Below are positions 54,290-64,000 of a DNA stretch of 64,000 nt, one piece after another. This DNA is from Vibrio sp. Y2-5 (GTDB lineage Bacteria; Pseudomonadota; Gammaproteobacteria; Enterobacterales; Vibrionaceae), in NCBI RefSeq assembly GCF_014596725.1, contig NZ_JACVEG010000009.1, positions 92,574-156,573 on the forward strand. The letters are read 5' to 3'. Under the pieces are notes generated by a model that did not search any database, was not told the DNA's origin, and saw only the letters and a program-made list of their open reading frames with translations. Numbering within the stretch: the stretch's first letter is position 1; the number at the start of each line of letters is the position of its first letter. The position numbers and the translations under genes were made by a program.

Positions 54290-54980
54290 GAGGTTTGGGC
54301 TTCACAAGTAGAGCCTAATGTCGTTTATGTATGGATAAAAATACTCATACATAAACTGTATCTAATGTAACACTCTATTAAGTAATAACAATATCTTATG
54401 CGTTATATTTGTATTAGTTAAGTTGATAGCTAGAGATTATTTGACTGATATTTAACCGCAGTTGTGACTCAAGTACTTTTCGATCGCAGCGACGACTAAT
54501 TCAGAATCTGTACCTTTTTTCTAGCCATAACTAATCCATACAAAGTCTATTTTTATCAGTTCCATGTTGCCGTTATTTCTCAATAGCTAAAAACTTAAAT
54601 CAACATTTATTATTAGAGTATTGAGATCGAGCCGAATCCTGACGTGACAAAAACTCTTCTTGAATAACTTCTAGCAAGGAAAACTGACATTTACTTCGGA
54701 ACAATGAATAGAAGAGCTGACAAACTTTGCGGCATTTCATGCCAGCTAAAATCAAGCTTATACATTGATGGGCAACTCCAAGTTAGAAATATGCCAACTG
54801 AAACCATTCTAGCCAACCATTAGTTAGTGGGAGTTTTAGATGATTCGCATCATTTTTTACAGATTAACTGGATATATGTCAGCACTAAATCTCATATTAA
54901 TTACATAATAACGTGCTTGTCATCACACTATCAGTAAGTTAGTTTACTTGCATAATTCTAACCATCTCAATGAAATCATA
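54290..54980. other. 691-base stretch with no gene
   Basis: I see no ORF with family features, no RNA gene and no strong hairpin. It must hold the promoter of the importer operon at 54981; no operator was recognised. Confidence 0.4.
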
Positions 54981-56561
54981 ATGAAATCAAACACACTCAT
55001 CTCCGTCAGTTTAATGGCAAGCTTGGGTCTCGCAGCGCCGTCCTTTGCGAAAACCCCAAATAATACACTAGTTGTCGCTCAGTCTTTGGAAGACGTTACT
55101 AGCCTTGACCCCGCGCAAGGCTTTGAATTGACTTCTGTACAAAGCTTTAACAACCTTTACCAACGTCTGTTGCAATCTAATCCAAGTGATCCAACCAAGC
55201 TTGAACCTACGCTAGCGGAATCATGGACTGCTGAAAAACACAGCCTGACTTTCACTTTAAAAAAAGGTGCAGCTTTTGCCAGCGGTAATCCAGTCCGCCC
55301 AGAAGATGTCATCTTCAGTCTGGAACGTGTAGTGAAGTTGAACCTAGCACCTTCTTTTATTCTTACTCAGCTAGGTTGGAACAAAGATAATGTGACTAAC
55401 CTGATCACTAAAGTTTCAGATAATCAGGTCAAAATTGCATGGGATATGGATGTAGGCCCGCAATTTGTTCTTAGCCTGCTTACTGCTCCTGTGGCATCTA
55501 TTGTTGATGAGAAGACCGTTTCAGCCCATGAAGAAAATGGCGATTTGGGCCACGCATGGCTGAATATGAATTCGGCAGGTAGTGGCCCATTTAAAATCAA
55601 GAAATACCTTCCGCATCAGATATTGATGATGGAAGCGAACACCAGTTCTCCTGCAGGTGCGCCAGGCATGAAATATGTCCTGCTGAAAAACGTACCAGAT
55701 GCCGCAACACGCCAGCTTCTTCTAGAGCAAGGTGATGCAGATATGGTACGTAACCTAGGCACAGACCAATACTTCTCCCTACAGAGAAAACCGGGCATTA
55801 AAACGCTTAATCTGCCGTATGCTTCACTATATTACCTGATGTTCAATGCAGAAAATGCTGACAACCCGGCGATTGGAAAGCCTGAGTTTTGGCAGGCCGC
55901 TCGTTATGCTTTTGATTACAAAGGTATCGCGGAAGATCTTATGCATGGGCAATTCGCTGTACAACAAAACTTCCTGCCTGTTGGCTTTAATGGAGCACTG
56001 ACGGATCAACCTTATTCCTACGATCCTCAGAAAGCGGCTCAAATTCTGAAAGATGCTGGTATTAAAAACCCTCATTTTAAGTTAGCTGTTTCTAATCAGC
56101 CACCATATCTGGACATTGCTCAGGCACTGCAGGCAAGCTTTGCCAAAGCGGGAATTGAGGTTGAACTCATCCCTGGTGTAAGCAGCCAAATTGCAACCGA
56201 TGTGAAAGCTCATAAATATGAGTCAACTCTAACCGCATGGGGCCCGGATTACTTCGACCCTCATACCAATGCGTCTGCTTTTGCATACAATCCGGAAAAT
56301 GGCAGCAAAACGTTAGCATGGCGTGCAAACTGGCATATTCCAGCGCTGAACAAACAAACATTACAAGCTCGTTCAGAAACAGATGCTGTTAAACGCACTG
56401 AGACTTATCAGGCTCTGCAACGCCAAGTCCGTGAATCCTCACCTTTTGTCATTGGTCTTCAGAACAAAAAGCTTGTTGCACTACGTGATGACGTTCAAGG
56501 CTACGTGCAAGGTATCACCCCTGAAATGGTCTTCTACAAAAACGTAACTAAATCAGAATAA
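54981..56561 (+). CDS. ABC importer solute-binding protein, peptide/nickel family (SBP_bac_5)
   Basis: 526 residues with a Sec signal peptide (residues 1-21, cleavage near SFA). Family pattern: SLDPAQGFELTSVQSFNNLYQRLL, AESWTAEKHSLTFTLKKGAAF, RPEDVIFSLERV, and DAATRQLLLEQGDADM. It binds a peptide-like or other ligand in the periplasm and delivers it to the permeases. The ligand is not evident. The ATG at 54981 gives the proper signal peptide. Its stop codon overlaps the next start. Confidence 0.9.
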   Translation: MKSNTLISVSLMASLGLAAPSFAKTPNNTLVVAQSLEDVTSLDPAQGFELTSVQSFNNLYQRLLQSNPSDPTKLEPTLAESWTAEKHSLTFTLKKGAAFASGNPVRPEDVIFSLERVVKLNLAPSFILTQLGWNKDNVTNLITKVSDNQVKIAWDMDVGPQFVLSLLTAPVASIVDEKTVSAHEENGDLGHAWLNMNSAGSGPFKIKKYLPHQILMMEANTSSPAGAPGMKYVLLKNVPDAATRQLLLEQGDADMVRNLGTDQYFSLQRKPGIKTLNLPYASLYYLMFNAENADNPAIGKPEFWQAARYAFDYKGIAEDLMHGQFAVQQNFLPVGFNGALTDQPYSYDPQKAAQILKDAGIKNPHFKLAVSNQPPYLDIAQALQASFAKAGIEVELIPGVSSQIATDVKAHKYESTLTAWGPDYFDPHTNASAFAYNPENGSKTLAWRANWHIPALNKQTLQARSETDAVKRTETYQALQRQVRESSPFVIGLQNKKLVALRDDVQGYVQGITPEMVFYKNVTKSE

Positions 56562-57616
56562 TGACACAATCTATTCCATCATCCGGCGCTCTGCGCCGAT
56601 TTTGGACAAGCCGCCTTCAACCTTTGATGAGCGGCTTTTTGTCCTTTTTACTTACCCTTTTCGGACTGCTGGTTTTTACCTTCATCCTGTCTCGTGCCGC
56701 GCCGATAGATCCGGCATTACAGCTTGTGGGTGATCATGCCAGTGAAGCAACCTATCAACAGGCTCGCCACCAACTCGGACTCGATCAACCATTAGCGATG
56801 CAATTTCTAAATTACGTCAGCCAAATGCTGCACGGAGATTTAGGCGTATCCCAAATTACACAGCAACCAGTTGTAAGCGATTTAGCACAAGCATTCCCCG
56901 CGACAGTGGAGCTGGCAACTGTTGCTATGATACTGGGTGCATTTTTCGGGATTATTCTTGCTTCATTAGCCGTGTATAAACCTGGCAGCCTTCTCGACCA
57001 TGTTGCCCGAATGATTTCTTTACTCGGTTATTCTGTTCCGGTGTTCTGGCTCGGCTTACTCGGGTTGCTACTATTCTATGCCACACTGCATTGGTCTGCT
57101 GGTCCCGGACGTTTGGATGATATCTACACCTATACGATGGAATACAACAGTGGATTCGTGCTATTTGACGCGATGCGTACTGGTGACCCGGAAATAATGC
57201 TCAATGCTATCGGTCACCTGTGGTTACCTGTCTCTGTACTCGCTTTACTCTCTATGGCATCCATTACGCGATTACTACGTGCAGTGATGCTGGAAGAGAG
57301 CAACAAAGAATACGTTGTACTTGCACAGGCAAAAGGCGCAACCCGCTTACACATTCTGTTCTCACATATATTTCCAAATGTACTCGGCACCTTAATTACC
57401 ATTTTGGCACTGTCATATACCAGCTTGCTCGAAGGTGCTGTACTAACAGAAACCGTGTTTGCCTGGCCCGGTCTAGGGCGTTACCTGACCAGTGCCCTAT
57501 TTGCTTCAGATACTGCAGCAGTATTAGGGGCAACCTTACTGATCGGCACCTGTTTCGTCACACTCAATTCTCTTGCAGATGCACTTACCCGTTGGGTCGA
57601 TCCGAGGACACGCTAA
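56561..57616 (+). CDS. ABC importer permease, DppB-like
   Basis: 351 residues with six membrane helices and the EAA loop (NKEYVVLAQAKGATRLHILFSHIFPNVL). Overlaps the preceding gene by one base (TAATG), a sign of coupled translation. It pairs with the next gene to form the membrane channel. Confidence 0.92.
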   Translation: MTQSIPSSGALRRFWTSRLQPLMSGFLSFLLTLFGLLVFTFILSRAAPIDPALQLVGDHASEATYQQARHQLGLDQPLAMQFLNYVSQMLHGDLGVSQITQQPVVSDLAQAFPATVELATVAMILGAFFGIILASLAVYKPGSLLDHVARMISLLGYSVPVFWLGLLGLLLFYATLHWSAGPGRLDDIYTYTMEYNSGFVLFDAMRTGDPEIMLNAIGHLWLPVSVLALLSMASITRLLRAVMLEESNKEYVVLAQAKGATRLHILFSHIFPNVLGTLITILALSYTSLLEGAVLTETVFAWPGLGRYLTSALFASDTAAVLGATLLIGTCFVTLNSLADALTRWVDPRTR

Positions 57617-58452
57617 TGACAACAATAAACAAAAAAGTGTGGCCTAAATGGCTTAACACTTTCAACTTAGGCTTCTTTCTCGTTGCTGTATTGGTATTAG
57701 TGGCACTTTTTGCCCCGCTACTTACCCATTACGACCCGAACATACAAAATATCGCCCAACGCCTTGCCCCACCAAGTACGGAACATTTGCTTGGTACCGA
57801 TCGTTTCGGTCGCGACCTATTTGCACGGCTTCTATACGGTGCTCGCCCGACACTTTTACTTGTCTCTCTGGTCATCATCATTACCGTTCCAATTGGTCTG
57901 CTTATTGGTATTTGCGCAGGATATTTTGGTGGCTGGACAGAGCGAATACTCATGAGGTTAACCGATATCGTCATGTCGCTTCCTAGTTTGGTCATTGCAT
58001 TAGCTTTAGTTTCAATTCTTGGTCCAAGCCTGTTGAATGGCGCGTTTGCTCTGGCATTCACCAGTTGGCCATCATTTGCTCGTCAGGCCAGAACTGAAAC
58101 TTTGGCACTTCGCCGCAGTGACTATCTTGCAGCAGCGAAAATGCAGGGGATTGGTGGCTGGCGTTTAATCATCGGTCATATTTTACCTTTGTGTCTGCCT
58201 AGTGCCATTGTTCGTGCCGCTCTAAACCTAGGAGGAATTATCCTTTCAGCCGCCGGTCTTGGCTTTCTGGGAATGGGGATTCAACCACCAGCCGCAGAAT
58301 GGGGTTCTATGGTTGCCAGCGGAAGCCGAGTGATCTTTGATCAGTGGTGGGTAGCTGCAGTTCCCGGCTTTGCAATCCTGTTCGCGAGCCTGGCATTTAA
58401 CCTGCTGGGCGATGGTTTACGAGACAAAATGGATCCGCGTCATGCAAAATAA
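57616..58452 (+). CDS. ABC importer permease, DppC-like
   Basis: 278 residues. DppC marks: LLGTDRFGRDLFARLLYGARPTL near residue 60 and the EAA loop RSDYLAAAKMQGIGGWRLIIGHILP. Starts by one-base overlap with the DppB-like gene. The next gene begins inside its last 11 bases. Confidence 0.92.
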   Translation: MTTINKKVWPKWLNTFNLGFFLVAVLVLVALFAPLLTHYDPNIQNIAQRLAPPSTEHLLGTDRFGRDLFARLLYGARPTLLLVSLVIIITVPIGLLIGICAGYFGGWTERILMRLTDIVMSLPSLVIALALVSILGPSLLNGAFALAFTSWPSFARQARTETLALRRSDYLAAAKMQGIGGWRLIIGHILPLCLPSAIVRAALNLGGIILSAAGLGFLGMGIQPPAAEWGSMVASGSRVIFDQWWVAAVPGFAILFASLAFNLLGDGLRDKMDPRHAK

Positions 58453-59287
58453 TCAAACCTTAATTGACATTGAGAATCTGAATATCTCTCTCGATAACGG
58501 TCAGCGTCTGGTGAAAGATCTCAGCTTTCGTATGGGACGTGAACGTGTAGCACTGGTGGGTGAATCCGGTTCGGGGAAATCACTGACAGCACGCACTCTG
58601 ATGGGGCTGCTGCCCAATGCCTGCATAGCTTCGGCAGATAAGCTTGAGCTGTTAGAGACTCCGATTCTTTCCCTCTCGCAGAGGCAATGGTGCCAATTGC
58701 GTGGACAGAAAGTATCCATGGTTCTTCAGGATCCGAAATACGCGCTTAATCCAGCCCGTACCATTGGCATGCAAATAGAAGAGCCTCTCAAACTTCACCA
58801 GAAAATGAGTCGTAAAGCTCGTATCGAAAAAGTGGAATACATGCTAAACGCCGTAGGTTTGCCGAACCCGGCAACACTGCGCCAATGGTATCCACACCAA
58901 TTATCCGGTGGTATGGGACAACGTGTCATGCTGGCAATGGCTTTGATCAACGACCCGGAATTGCTGATTGCTGATGAACCAACGTCCGCGCTGGATCATG
59001 CTATGCGTGATCAAGTTCTTGAACTTATTTTTTCACTGGTAGAAGAACGCAATTTGGGGCTTTTACTGATCAGTCACGATTTACAACAGGTTGCTCAGTA
59101 CAGTGAACGGGTATTAGTTATGTATCAGGGAAAAGTCCTGGATGAACTAAAAGCCAGTGAGCTTTCAAACGCTACCCATCCCTACACTAAAACCTTATGG
59201 TCGTGCCAGCCTCACCTTGACAAACGCGGGGTACCTCTTCCTGTTCTTAACCGAGATGCATTGGAGAAACGTTATGACAGCGCTTGA
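58442..59287 (+). CDS. ABC importer ATPase, DppD-like
   Basis: 281 residues. Walker A GESGSGKS, Q-loop VLQDPKYALNP, signature LSGGMGQRV, Walker B LLIADEPTSALD and H-loop LLISHDL. The start at 58442 overlaps the DppC-like gene by 11 bases; the frame upstream is only an overlap. It works with the following ATPase. Confidence 0.92.
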   Translation: MQNNQTLIDIENLNISLDNGQRLVKDLSFRMGRERVALVGESGSGKSLTARTLMGLLPNACIASADKLELLETPILSLSQRQWCQLRGQKVSMVLQDPKYALNPARTIGMQIEEPLKLHQKMSRKARIEKVEYMLNAVGLPNPATLRQWYPHQLSGGMGQRVMLAMALINDPELLIADEPTSALDHAMRDQVLELIFSLVEERNLGLLLISHDLQQVAQYSERVLVMYQGKVLDELKASELSNATHPYTKTLWSCQPHLDKRGVPLPVLNRDALEKRYDSA

Positions 59288-59975
59288 ACTCAATAATGTT
59301 AGTGTCACACATGTTCAGGGGCATCAGCGTAACACCGTTGTTCATGATGTTAATCTGAAGGTCAATCAGGGTGAATGTTTTGGTTTAGTAGGTCCTTCTG
59401 GTTGTGGTAAATCTTCCCTGCTATGGGTACTTGCCGGGCTTAATCCTCACTGGCAAGGTAACATTCATATGCTTAACAGAGATCTCAAACCGGGACAAAC
59501 CTTTAAAGGTGATTTGCGCCGTGAAGTCCAAATGGTATTTCAGGACCCATACGCTTCATTGCACCCAAAACATCGCCTGCGCCGTACTCTGGCCGAGCCG
59601 TTGAAAAGGCTAGGAATCAGGGATATTGATGATCGTATCGAGCAGGGTTTTAAGCAAGTTGGCTTAACCTCCGCCATGATTGATCGTTTCCCTCATCAGC
59701 TTTCCGGAGGTCAACGTCAACGAGTTGCCATTGTCCGCGCTTTGTTGCTAGAACCTAAATTGCTGCTGCTGGACGAACCAACATCCGCTCTGGATATGTC
59801 AGTTCAGGCAGAAATTCTCAACCTACTGAATGAATTAAAACAACAGCATAAACTGACGATGATTTTGGTGAGTCACGATCCCAACACCATTGATTACATG
59901 TGTGATTCTGCTGTTCTGATGAATGCCGGACGTATTGATGAATATCGTCACTATTCATCTGACAGTAACTCGTAA
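59274..59975 (+). CDS. ABC importer ATPase, DppF-like
   Basis: 233 residues: Walker A GPSGCGKSS, Q-loop MVFQDPYASLHPKHRL, signature LSGGQRQRVAIVRAL, Walker B LLLLDEPTSALDMSVQAE. Shorter than typical DppF because the C-terminal oligopeptide-family extension is missing. It overlaps dppD-like by 14 bases and ends the five-gene operon. Confidence 0.92.
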   Translation: MTALELNNVSVTHVQGHQRNTVVHDVNLKVNQGECFGLVGPSGCGKSSLLWVLAGLNPHWQGNIHMLNRDLKPGQTFKGDLRREVQMVFQDPYASLHPKHRLRRTLAEPLKRLGIRDIDDRIEQGFKQVGLTSAMIDRFPHQLSGGQRQRVAIVRALLLEPKLLLLDEPTSALDMSVQAEILNLLNELKQQHKLTMILVSHDPNTIDYMCDSAVLMNAGRIDEYRHYSSDSNS

Positions 59976-59989
59976 GGACTCAAAATAGA

Positions 59990-60023
59990 AAATGGCGGAT
60001 AATTATTACTTACCGCCATTTTT
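59990..60023 (+). terminator. Intrinsic terminator of the ABC importer operon
   Basis: AATGGCGG at 59991 and CCGCCATT at 60013 form the stem, followed by a T-run, 15 bases after the last stop codon. Confidence 0.88.
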
Positions 60024-60627
60024 ATTAATCTCCAAATAAAATAAATATAGCTTTTCTAAACTTTTCTCCGACATTTTTTCAATTTTGATTACTTTTATAA
60101 CCAGATATAAAATCACTTTTTTAGACTAGTATTTTCTGGCTTTTTTAACCGGGAAATGAGCACTGAATTTCAATGTAAACTACACCATATTACCAAATCA
60201 GTTTGGGGCATTTTCTTGCTAGCCAAGAGCGCGTTGAAACTTTGATGGACAAAACCTTGCTAGAGTTATTACTTAAACTAGCAAATCACAAATTACTACA
60301 GGTAATGGAAAAGGCTAACGAGTGTCTACTGACTCGCTAGCTATTCAATCTACTAAGTCCTCAATAACCTTTCCTCTGTTGATAGTTTCGGATAACTTGA
60401 TTTAGGAAAATGCGCAATAGAATGCTTTTAATAAACTGTTATTCTAAATAGGGATGGGGATGAACGAGCCAGCCCAGAATTGACTGACTCTAAGATGTGC
60501 AAAAACCTGCAAGTGATTTTTCAAATTTACATGTATCGAATGACTTGTAGTATGTTAAACCACCTAGTTATGGTCAACATCTCTGATACTGTTCAATTTA
60601 TACCAAATTATGAGCATGCTTTAGCTT
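60024..60627. other. 604-base stretch with no gene
   Basis: AT-rich, with frequent stops in all frames. I see no gene, RNA or repeat here. Confidence 0.4.
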
Positions 60628-61926
60628 TCAGTTTTGGTTTTCAGAAAGCTTCATGACTGTGTTGGAAACATTTTCAGCACCTTTGTGAATTTCATCCATC
60701 ACAGTTGAAACTTCAGTTATCTTATTATTACCATATTCAGATATAGTTGAAACTTCAGACATCATGCTCGTTACCTCTGATATTAATCCAAGATTCTCAT
60801 TTACAATTTTCACTATCTCATCCGCAGATAATGAAGTTCTAGAAGCGAGTTGACGAACTTCGTCTGCTACCACTGCAAAACCTCTTCCGTGCTCACCAGC
60901 TCTAGCGGCTTCAATTGCGGCATTTAATGCAAGTAGATTAGTCTGATCAGCAATCCCCTGAATTGTGGTTACCATTTTCTGGATGTTCTGTGAACTGTTG
61001 TTGAGTAGGTCAACCTTTTTTACGGTTTGATTGGATTTATCAGATATTTGTCTAGAAACCTCGACTGATTCAGCTAATAATTTAGAGCCTTCTTGAGCTA
61101 TTTGGGCCGTCTCTACTGATGTCGAATAAGCAACTTCTGAAGCTTCAGCGATTGCTCTGTTACGGTTAACCCTATCTGTGATATCACTTGCGAATTTCAC
61201 AACTTTTACCACATTGCCAGACTCATCAAATACAGGATTATATGTAGCTTCTAGCCATACACTTGAACCTGTTGAGCTACATCGTTGAAACAGGCCAGAT
61301 TTTATTTCACCATTCCGTAATTCATTCCAAAAATGTGGATTTTCAGTATAGAAATCATTAAAGCACAGCATATTGTGATGTTGGCTAATGATTTGCTGTT
61401 CACTGTAACCCATAACATCTAAGAAATTTCTGTTCGCATGTTGAATGTTGCCTTGAGGATCAAACTCTATGATGGCCAATGACCTATCTAATGCACTGAA
61501 TAAAGATTCATTTTTTTGGTTTTTGTAGTAAAGGTCTGTTATGTCCGAAGCAATTTTAGTAACCGTATTATACTTGCCTGTGTGATCTTTAACTGGAAAA
61601 TATGTTGCTTCCAAAATTACCGTTTGGCCTTGCTTAGTAATTCTTTGAAATGTTCCTTCTTTTTTTATACCTTTAGAAAGATCTACCCAAAATGATTTGT
61701 ATCCGTTTGTTTTGATGTAAGAATCTGGGCATAGCATTCGATGATGTTTTCCTTTGATATCATCAATTGAGTATCCCACTACACTCAAGAAAATCTCATT
61801 TGCATCTAAAATAATCCCGTCAATATTGAACTCTATCCACGCCATATTTTTCTTGATCGCATTGAAAACATCATCTGAGTGGTTCAATATCGGTTCTTGA
61901 ATCTTTTTCTTTCTAAAAAACAACAT
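60628..61926 (-). CDS. Soluble PAS-PAS chemotaxis transducer (BdlA-like)
   Basis: 432 residues from the ATG at 61926, which has an AAGGGGAAG site. PAS 1 (residues 20-130: MAWIEFNIDGIILDANEIFL) and PAS 2 (140-255: SLAIIEFDPQGNIQHANRNFL) both end in an ITD(L/R) junction. They feed a methyl-accepting signalling domain with the hairpin tip EAARAGEHGRGFAVVADEVRQLASRT. No membrane segment exists in this reading. An upstream start (62067) would add a hydrophobic helix, but with no ribosome site seen. The layout equals BdlA of Pseudomonas, a biofilm dispersal sensor; energy or redox sensing is also possible. Confidence 0.87.
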   Translation of the reverse strand: MLFFRKKKIQEPILNHSDDVFNAIKKNMAWIEFNIDGIILDANEIFLSVVGYSIDDIKGKHHRMLCPDSYIKTNGYKSFWVDLSKGIKKEGTFQRITKQGQTVILEATYFPVKDHTGKYNTVTKIASDITDLYYKNQKNESLFSALDRSLAIIEFDPQGNIQHANRNFLDVMGYSEQQIISQHHNMLCFNDFYTENPHFWNELRNGEIKSGLFQRCSSTGSSVWLEATYNPVFDESGNVVKVVKFASDITDRVNRNRAIAEASEVAYSTSVETAQIAQEGSKLLAESVEVSRQISDKSNQTVKKVDLLNNSSQNIQKMVTTIQGIADQTNLLALNAAIEAARAGEHGRGFAVVADEVRQLASRTSLSADEIVKIVNENLGLISEVTSMMSEVSTISEYGNNKITEVSTVMDEIHKGAENVSNTVMKLSENQN

Positions 61927-62205
61927 ATACTTCCCCTTAAAACATGCTGAATGCATTCCACATAACAACAATAAAAATAAACATATTATTATACAGCTTG
62001 CACATAGTAGAATGCCAAAGTATTTATTTTTGATATAAGTAAAAGTGTAGGCAAGAGGTTCTAACATGGTGTTAATACTTCGAAAAACTGGAGATTAAAA
62101 AGCAGAACAGTTCGCTTAAGCCATATGGTATCGTGACAAATCCTTGTATCGCATGCACTATTTGTAGGTCTATTGACTATTCTCAGGCATGTTTCCTTCA
62201 GCGAG

Positions 62206-62469
62206 CTAGGAGGCTTTTCTAATCTGAGACATTAATAAACTCAGTCCTGCTGCGACGATTTCGTGAGTAGTGGTGCCTACTGTTAAATGTGACTTTCTCC
62301 AGACTCTACGCTCCACGTCAGTACCTTGTTTCTCGACTTTCCTCTCACCTTCGCCATAAAGTAACATAAATGGATAGGAGCTATGGTGCACCTCTGGATT
62401 CAGTCTCAATAGACACCTCAACTTGCTTAGTCCTTCGACTGATACAAGTGTAGTGTGGGCAGATGACAA
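62206..62469 (-). pseudogene. IS5-type transposase remnant
   Basis: The 87-residue frame contains LYGEGERKVEKQGTDVERRV and WRKSHLTVGTTTHEIVAAGL, the conserved middle of IS5-family DDE transposases of vibrios. The N-terminal part, the rest of the catalytic core and the terminal inverted repeats are missing or degraded, so it cannot move. Confidence 0.75.
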
Positions 62470-62991
62470 GCGAAACCGAGAGTCTATAACCCCTCATAAT
62501 GCTCTAATCAGCATGAGAATTCTTTTTCCTTCAGTTCAGTAGAGATGGCTAACTCGCTGAATCAACGAAATTTAGCCCGCTTGTTCTGCTTACTTTCACT
62601 TACTTATGGCTTCTTAATCCATCTACGATATAAGAGAACCACACTTGTTCTGGGCTTTCAGACTATTGACAATTAATTGTTTTTTATGAATTTTTGACAT
62701 GGAACTACTAGCATTTACTGTAGCCAATTAGACCGATTTTTTTGTTCCAATGAATTACGTAACAAAGGCACGATATTTATAATATGTACCCCTAATTGAA
62801 CCTTGAATAAGATTACTAGCGATTTCATTTAGATATATGTGCTCTCAAATACCATTAAGATTTTTTAAATTCATATTACAATCTGTTGGTTAAATATAAT
62901 CACTACGATTCTATAGTATAAAATTCAATTATATAAACTATTCTTTAAAACTATTGCAATACAACCAAATATTTTTTAATCTGTAACTTCA
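62470..62991. other. 522-base AT-rich stretch with no gene
   Basis: No gene, RNA or strong hairpin was seen between the transposase remnant and the response regulator. Confidence 0.4.
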
Positions 62992-63681
62992 CTAATCATT
63001 TTTGCAATATATAGTCACTGGCCTTCCTATATTACCATGGCAGTTTTTAGCATACAAAAAGCCATTCGCAGAACAATATTCAAGGTAGCGTCTAGACGTT
63101 GTCTTGCTAATCCCTAGGTAAGAGCTTAATGTATCAGCCGTATAACTTACCTTATTGCTTTCATTAAAAACTCTTTTTATTTTTTCTAAAGTTATCTCAT
63201 TAATACCCTTTGGCAACATTTTATACGACTTATATCTAGAAAATACATTAAAAATTCTATCTATATTGAACTGACTAATATTATCATAAGCATTTATAAT
63301 ACTGTTATATTTTAAATATCGATATAAGGTATCTGTTAACCTTTCAAAAGAGACTGGTTTCAACAGATAATCAAAACAACCAAAATTTATCGCAGTTGTA
63401 ACCATATCTATTTGACAAGACGAAGTAGTAAAAATAATACTCGGTTTCAATTCACTGTTATCCAGCATTATACCTCGAAGTAAATCCATTCCACTCCCAT
63501 CAGAAAAATTAAAATCTAAAATTATAAGCTTCGGCTTATATATCCGGATCATCGACCTAGCAATGTTTAAATTAGAAGCAATACCAACTGGTTTGAACCT
63601 AGGTGTTTGTCTTAAAAATTGCGCATGAATTTCTGCTGTGCACACATCATTATCTATAATTAGGACATCTATTAACTTCAT
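62992..63681 (-). CDS. CitB/DcuR-type response regulator
   Basis: 229 residues. The receiver domain has the acidic pair Asp10/Asn11 (IIDNDV), phospho-acceptor Asp56 in LIILDFNFSDGSG, the conserved Thr in IIFTTSS and Lys108 in YLLKPVS. A C-terminal HTH (TLEKIKRVF, ADTLSSYLGISKTTSRRYLEYC) is of the type found in CitB and DcuR, which control C4-dicarboxylate or citrate use. The acidic pair is Asp-Asn instead of Asp-Asp. No histidine kinase is within the window; it could lie beyond the right edge. The coding strand is notably AT-rich, unlike the neighbours. Confidence 0.88.
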   Translation of the reverse strand: MKLIDVLIIDNDVCTAEIHAQFLRQTPRFKPVGIASNLNIARSMIRIYKPKLIILDFNFSDGSGMDLLRGIMLDNSELKPSIIFTTSSCQIDMVTTAINFGCFDYLLKPVSFERLTDTLYRYLKYNSIINAYDNISQFNIDRIFNVFSRYKSYKMLPKGINEITLEKIKRVFNESNKVSYTADTLSSYLGISKTTSRRYLEYCSANGFLYAKNCHGNIGRPVTIYCKND

Positions 63682-63912
63682 AATTTATCACCTCTGCAGA
63701 TTAAATAGTTGAGACATATTTACTTCACCAGAGCTAAGCACTTCTATTTTTTAACCCAATATTGTCATAATTAAAAACATTTAATAGCTATATAACATAA
63801 CAACCAAATATAATTTTTCATAAATGAATTCGTTGATAAATGTAACGAATAATCTATTCTAAAACGTTTGAAAAGCACACTAACTCGCGGTACGAGTTAA
63901 CATACAATCCTA

Positions 63913-63940
63913 ATAGCCAGCAACTGGGTTACTGGCTATT
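63913..63940. terminator. Hairpin near the right edge
   Basis: ATAGCCAG and CTGGCTAT form a stem with a short loop, just downstream (on the minus strand) of the partial gene at 63950. T-rich sequence lies after it on the plus strand as well. It is probably that gene's terminator. Confidence 0.6.
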
Positions 63941-63949
63941 AGTTTTATA

Positions 63950-64000
63950 TTAATCAACCAGTCCAGCGGAGCGAAGGGCTGCCGCTATTTCTTCGTGAGC
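63950..64000 (-). CDS. 3' end of a gene running off the right edge
   Basis: The minus-strand frame ends AHEEIAAALRSAGLVD and a TAA stop codon, with codon use typical of a conserved gene and a hairpin after it. Only 16 residues are visible, so no function is assigned. Confidence 0.5.
   Translation of the reverse strand, partial: AHEEIAAALRSAGLVD

Noticed and set aside
57220..57615. An upstream extension of 132 codons for the DppC-like permease
   Set aside because: It lies wholly within the DppB-like gene in another frame and has no similarity; the ATG at 57616 with a one-base overlap is the natural start.

Overview
The window looks like a stretch of a Vibrio genome, probably the smaller chromosome. 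The reasons are the gene content and order (sbcCD, a divergent fruR-fruBKA locus, nrdDG, an RND pump, a sulfur-stress locus), proteins that read as typical Vibrio orthologues, roughly 45% G+C, and an integron attC repeat of the Vibrio superintegron type. This is judged by eye; no database search was possible.

Bases 1-25.6 kb are mostly conserved housekeeping and metabolism: the 5' part of a Cache-domain sensor, the SbcCD nuclease, fructose uptake with its Cra/FruR operators, an HTH-2TM protein, a retropepsin-like lipoprotein, an aspartate-type aminotransferase, anaerobic ribonucleotide reductase with a paired NrdR box and an FNR box, a secreted EEP-family hydrolase, an RND efflux pair, and a divergent reactive-sulfur locus (BigR-like regulator, two YeeE/YedE proteins, a DUF2892 protein, CoA-disulfide reductase with rhodanese domain).

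Bases 25.7-30.2 kb are a mosaic. They hold an orphan integron cassette with an intact attC and a probable second, truncated cassette, an HD hydrolase, a TetR stub, an exported MTA/SAH nucleosidase under a PurR-like box, and a DUF3820 remnant.

Bases 30.2-50.6 kb are an accessory catabolic island. Its left half has a NylB-like serine hydrolase, a LuxR regulator, and an operon of a PuuP-like permease, a guanidino-modifying enzyme and a large amidase, followed by a frameshifted alginate-export-type porin and a MerR regulator. Its right half is a tightly packed nine-gene operon on the minus strand: a complete Nit1C cluster (nitB-nitH, known from cyanide/3-cyanoalanine assimilation and nitrogen-starvation responses) extended by an LnmK/Pnap_2097-like acyltransferase/decarboxylase candidate and a B12-dependent methylmalonyl-CoA-mutase-type enzyme. 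A MocR regulator is divergent from it. The fusion of Nit1C with a methylmalonyl-CoA module is the best candidate here for an undescribed system.

Bases 50.6-64 kb carry a D-lactate dehydrogenase, a GGDEF/EAL protein with a degenerate GGDEF site, a five-gene peptide/nickel-type ABC importer operon with overlapping cistrons, a soluble PAS-PAS chemotaxis transducer, an IS5-type transposase remnant, a CitB/DcuR-type response regulator, and the 3' end of a further gene at the edge.
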